Below are positions 61,793 to 64,000 of a stretch of DNA of 64,000 nt, piece after piece (position 1 is the stretch's first letter; each line of letters begins with the position of its first letter). The DNA is taken from contig NZ_LR027851.1 in assembly GCF_900607235.1 (NCBI RefSeq), positions 473,035-537,034 of the forward strand, given 5' to 3'. A program made the position numbers and the translations under genes. The notes below the pieces were generated by a model that did no database searches, was not told the DNA's origin, and worked only from the letters and a program-made list of their open reading frames with translations. The stretch is from Olivibacter jilunii. GTDB lineage: Bacteria > Bacteroidota > Bacteroidia > Sphingobacteriales > Sphingobacteriaceae.

Positions 61793-61824
61793 AAAAGGGC
61801 TAAGTATCTTTACTTAACCCTTTT
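61793..61824. terminator. Terminator between the porin and SRPBCC genes
   Basis: AAAAGGG-c-TAAGTA pairs with TACTTA-a-CCCTTTT around a 4-base loop; one mismatch. It lies 27 bases after the porin stop on the minus strand. T-runs on both sides suggest bidirectional use. Confidence 0.7.
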
Positions 61825-61850
61825 TATATTTTGCGATTACGATTATCGCA

Positions 61851-63383
61851 CTAAAATTTAGCGCCAATAGTTAAGAACACATTGTTACGGGTATTTTTAA
61901 CGCTGGCAATAGGCGAATTTACCGGATAATCAGCAGCTAGAGCGTACGGCGTTGTATCATACTCTTGTCTCCAGTTTTGATAAGTTGCATCGACGTAATA
62001 GTTGCCAAAGCGGAAACCTAAACCACCGGTAATCGATTGTGCTTTATAATCTACGTTTTCGTAAGGATTGCCCGTATGGTTATAACCGGCGCGAATCATA
62101 AATTGTGGCGTAACAACATATTCACCACCGACCTTTAAGTTAACGGCTCCTTTATATGTATTTTTTATGTCTTCTGCATATTGCATATCAAGGTCAGCAA
62201 CATCTGTAGTGATTTTCATGCTTTTATAGTTGACGAATTCGACGTCTGCGCTGATCAGACCTTTGCTAAATACCGCGGAAATACCACCATTTACACGATA
62301 TGGCGTCCTTAAATTGTAGTCATATGAACTGTACTCCGGCTCGTATTCATACCACGAAATTTCCGCACCTGTTTCCGGGTGAAAGTTAGTAATCCCATAA
62401 TAATCTGAATAATCAGTTGACATATTATACCAAGTAGGTGTCGTGGCCGAAAGTCCGATACGAATAATGTCGGTAGGGCGATAAATTAATCCAAGCTTTA
62501 CATTTACACCGGCGCCTTTTGTATGCCCTTCGTAATCATCATCGTAGTAATAATCGGAATTCAATAATTCGTTGTAGAAACGAGGATCATCAGAACCTTG
62601 TTGTGGGTTTAGGAAACGAGAGCCTTGGTCTACGACTCTATCATCGAACAGGTAGCCATCCTCTTCAAACCGCCTATAGGTGCGATGATCAATAGAAGAA
62701 AATGCAACGGATGCACCTAGATAAAGTTTATTGCTGTAGTTGGCCCCAAATGACAGGTTGGTTTCTGATTGAGATCCCTTAGTTTGTGTGAAAGAACGTT
62801 GTGTATTATCCGGAACACCCATAGGGAAATACAGATTGTCTGCGCCAATATCAACTAAACCCGCATCCCAACCAAAGTCGTGAGCAACACCTGTTCTAGG
62901 ATCGGCCATATAGTCGGCAATACTTGATTCGTTGTTTTGTCCTGAATAATTCAAGTTGGATATAAAGCTGTTCGTTTTATTATAACTTAAACCTACATTG
63001 AAGTTAAGCCAACCCTGATCTAGATTAGCACCTCTCGCACGCATAGACGGGAGATTAAAAACGATACCTAACTGATTTAAACCGAAGCGATCTCGGGTGC
63101 TCTCTGTTTGGGAACCAAAGTAAGTGGCTTTATTCTTATCACCGAAATAATCCAGCGATAAGCTTATGTCGGAATTGTTGAAAAAACCAAGACCAGCGGG
63201 GTTACCGGCGATGTTGCTAATATCCCCACCCAGTGCCGTTTGCGCATTTCCCATCGCTTTAAAGCGAGCTGTGGCGCCTTGCTCGTATTGTGAAAATAAA
63301 AGCGACTCATCCAAATTTTGACCCCTAGAAGCAACCGCTGTAAATAAAAACAGACAAAGAGTTGCTAATTTCTTATTATTCAT
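61851..63383 (-). CDS. OmpP1/FadL-like outer-membrane transport protein
   Basis: 510 residues. Signal peptide (LATLCLFLFTAVASRGQ), then a FadL-family start ARFKAMGNAQTALGGDISNIAGNPAGLGFF (about 40-69), and late PYRVNGGISAVFSKGLISADVEFVNYKSMK and the barrel end TIGAKF. It is expected to move hydrophobic compounds across the outer membrane or act as a porin-like barrel. The gene begins about 110 bases after the stop of the Ser/Gly/Arg-rich gene, same strand. Confidence 0.92.
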   Translation of the reverse strand: MNNKKLATLCLFLFTAVASRGQNLDESLLFSQYEQGATARFKAMGNAQTALGGDISNIAGNPAGLGFFNNSDISLSLDYFGDKNKATYFGSQTESTRDRFGLNQLGIVFNLPSMRARGANLDQGWLNFNVGLSYNKTNSFISNLNYSGQNNESSIADYMADPRTGVAHDFGWDAGLVDIGADNLYFPMGVPDNTQRSFTQTKGSQSETNLSFGANYSNKLYLGASVAFSSIDHRTYRRFEEDGYLFDDRVVDQGSRFLNPQQGSDDPRFYNELLNSDYYYDDDYEGHTKGAGVNVKLGLIYRPTDIIRIGLSATTPTWYNMSTDYSDYYGITNFHPETGAEISWYEYEPEYSSYDYNLRTPYRVNGGISAVFSKGLISADVEFVNYKSMKITTDVADLDMQYAEDIKNTYKGAVNLKVGGEYVVTPQFMIRAGYNHTGNPYENVDYKAQSITGGLGFRFGNYYVDATYQNWRQEYDTTPYALAADYPVNSPIASVKNTRNNVFLTIGAKF

Positions 63384-63431
63384 GAGAAGTAAATTAATTA
63401 GTAATAAGTGGATTGCTTTATGTTATGTAAT

Positions 63432-63482
63432 AATAAAGCCGACTAATTTTGAAACAATTGATCAAAAAAGGTCGGCTTTATT
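63432..63482. terminator. Hairpin after the Ser/Gly/Arg-rich gene
   Basis: AATAAAGCCGAC (63432-63443) and GTCGGCTTTATT (63471-63482) form a perfect 12-bp stem with a 27-base loop. It starts 11 bases past the stop at 63494. The T-run is stronger on the plus strand. Confidence 0.65.
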
Positions 63483-63493
63483 TTTATCTAAGA

Positions 63494-64000
63494 TTATCGT
63501 CCTCCGCGACCTCTAGACGAGCTGCCGGAACCGCCGCCACCGCCTCTGCTCATCCCACCACCGCCGCTAAATCCTCCGGACGAACGACTCGGAGACGGAG
63601 TATAGGATGGCCTTGAGGTAGGGCGTGAATAACCTTCACTCGGTCTTGAATTAGTTGGTCGAGCTGGTCTGGAATAAGATCCTGAAGGTCTAGTAACGCC
63701 AGGTCTTGAGCCTGTTGTAGCTGGACGGGAATAACCGGGTCTTGACAAGCCTTCGGATCTTCCATAATTCGGTCTGCTAATTGCAGGTCTACTGCCTCTT
63801 GCCGAACCGTTATATGATGAACCTCTTGATGAGTTAATATTGGCATCGGATGAAGACCGGCCGCCTCGACCTCTATAGCTTGAAGCCGACCCACCGGAAA
63901 CCACACCTCTGGCAGGTCTTGAACTACCTGAAGTAACCCGTCCGGTAACACCTCGGTTAATTCGAGTTATAGACGATCTTGACCCTCTATAGTTATCGGC
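63494..64000 (-). CDS. Ser/Gly/Arg/Pro-rich protein, C-terminal part (partial)
   Basis: The frame is open to the right edge: the last 32 codons of the window read ADNYRGSRSSITRINRG and on in the same frame, so a GTG at 63904 is not the start. The visible 168 residues are almost all S, G, R, P, T and Y with loose repeats SRPGYSRP, SRPSEGYSRP and a final GGGGMSRGGGGGSGSS. Low-complexity tails of this type follow membrane or exported proteins beside FadL-like genes in Sphingobacteria. Function cannot be told. Confidence 0.8.
   Translation of the reverse strand, partial: ADNYRGSRSSITRINRGVTGRVTSGSSRPARGVVSGGSASSYRGRGGRSSSDANINSSRGSSYNGSARGSRPAISRPNYGRSEGLSRPGYSRPATTGSRPGVTRPSGSYSRPARPTNSRPSEGYSRPTSRPSYTPSPSRSSGGFSGGGGMSRGGGGGSGSSSRGRGGR

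Noticed and set aside
63494..63904. Ser/Gly/Arg-rich gene as a complete 136-residue protein from GTG
   Set aside because: The same frame stays open for 32 more codons to the right edge, so the gene is truncated by the window.
63550..63951. Second minus-strand frame over the low-complexity gene
   Set aside because: Leu/Gln/Val-rich shadow of the Ser/Gly/Arg-rich frame produced by the same biased DNA; the S/G/R frame runs open to the window edge and stops next to a hairpin.

Overview
The window looks like chromosome from a carotenoid-making member of the Bacteroidota, most likely Sphingobacteriaceae. This rests on SusC/SusD pairs with FecR-type anti-sigma factors and ECF sigma factors, Bacteroidota-only families (DUF4296, DUF5777, MurF-Alr fusion), -7 elements of the form TAnnTTTG, few Shine-Dalgarno sequences and roughly 40% G+C by eye. 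No phage, IS transposase, CRISPR array, rRNA gene or replication origin was found.

Layout. 1-9.1 kb (minus strand): polysaccharide utilization locus 1, with ECF sigma factor, FecR, SusC, SusD, a GH127 enzyme and the start of one more exported protein cut by the window edge. 9.2-11.6 kb: a DUF1349 protein and a zinc alcohol dehydrogenase with its small partner. 11.7-17 kb: carotenoid cluster crtI-crtB-crtZ-crtY facing a MarR-type regulator and a DUF2141 protein. 17-27 kb: locus 2, with GH29, GH88, SusD, SusC, FecR and a divergent ECF sigma factor. 27-37 kb: small and accessory genes, including a sulfatase, a NYN/OST-HTH protein, a cold-shock protein, two CxxC AhpD-like proteins, a Crp-like regulator, two tandem membrane paralogues, a collapsed esterase pseudogene and a tRNA-Gly/tRNA-Leu operon with a near-ideal promoter. 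37-60 kb: mostly housekeeping genes (recX, murF-alr, aspartate kinase, yggS-like, mutS2, CoA-transferase, uridine kinase, nfeD-like, dps-like, and a cytochrome c/YceI/DUF5777 operon). 59-64 kb: an ECF sigma factor with a membrane-anchored barrel partner, a SRPBCC protein, a FadL-like porin and the end of a Ser/Gly/Arg-rich protein.

The most unusual content lies between 44.9 and 61.2 kb. Intergenic gaps there carry a modular repeat: module A (AGTTAAGTAGT / AGTTGAGTAGT), module B (TAATTAGCCGATTAGCCAAT) and module C (GCTTACAGCCTATAGCTTA-like), usually in the order A-B-C. Five genes of unrelated function have their stop codon inside the first bases of module A, with A always on the coding strand. 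Between the two CoA-transferase subunit genes, a four-helix-bundle (S23/bAvd-like) gene sits between inverted A modules. Between yggS and a GNAT gene, an 87-bp unit made of facing A arms is repeated in tandem without a gene. Together these suggest an undescribed repeat family, possibly a gene-carrying element and its gene-less miniature. That link is inference.

Start codons were moved from upstream TTG/GTG codons to internal ATG codons wherever a signal peptide, family start or promoter position supported it.
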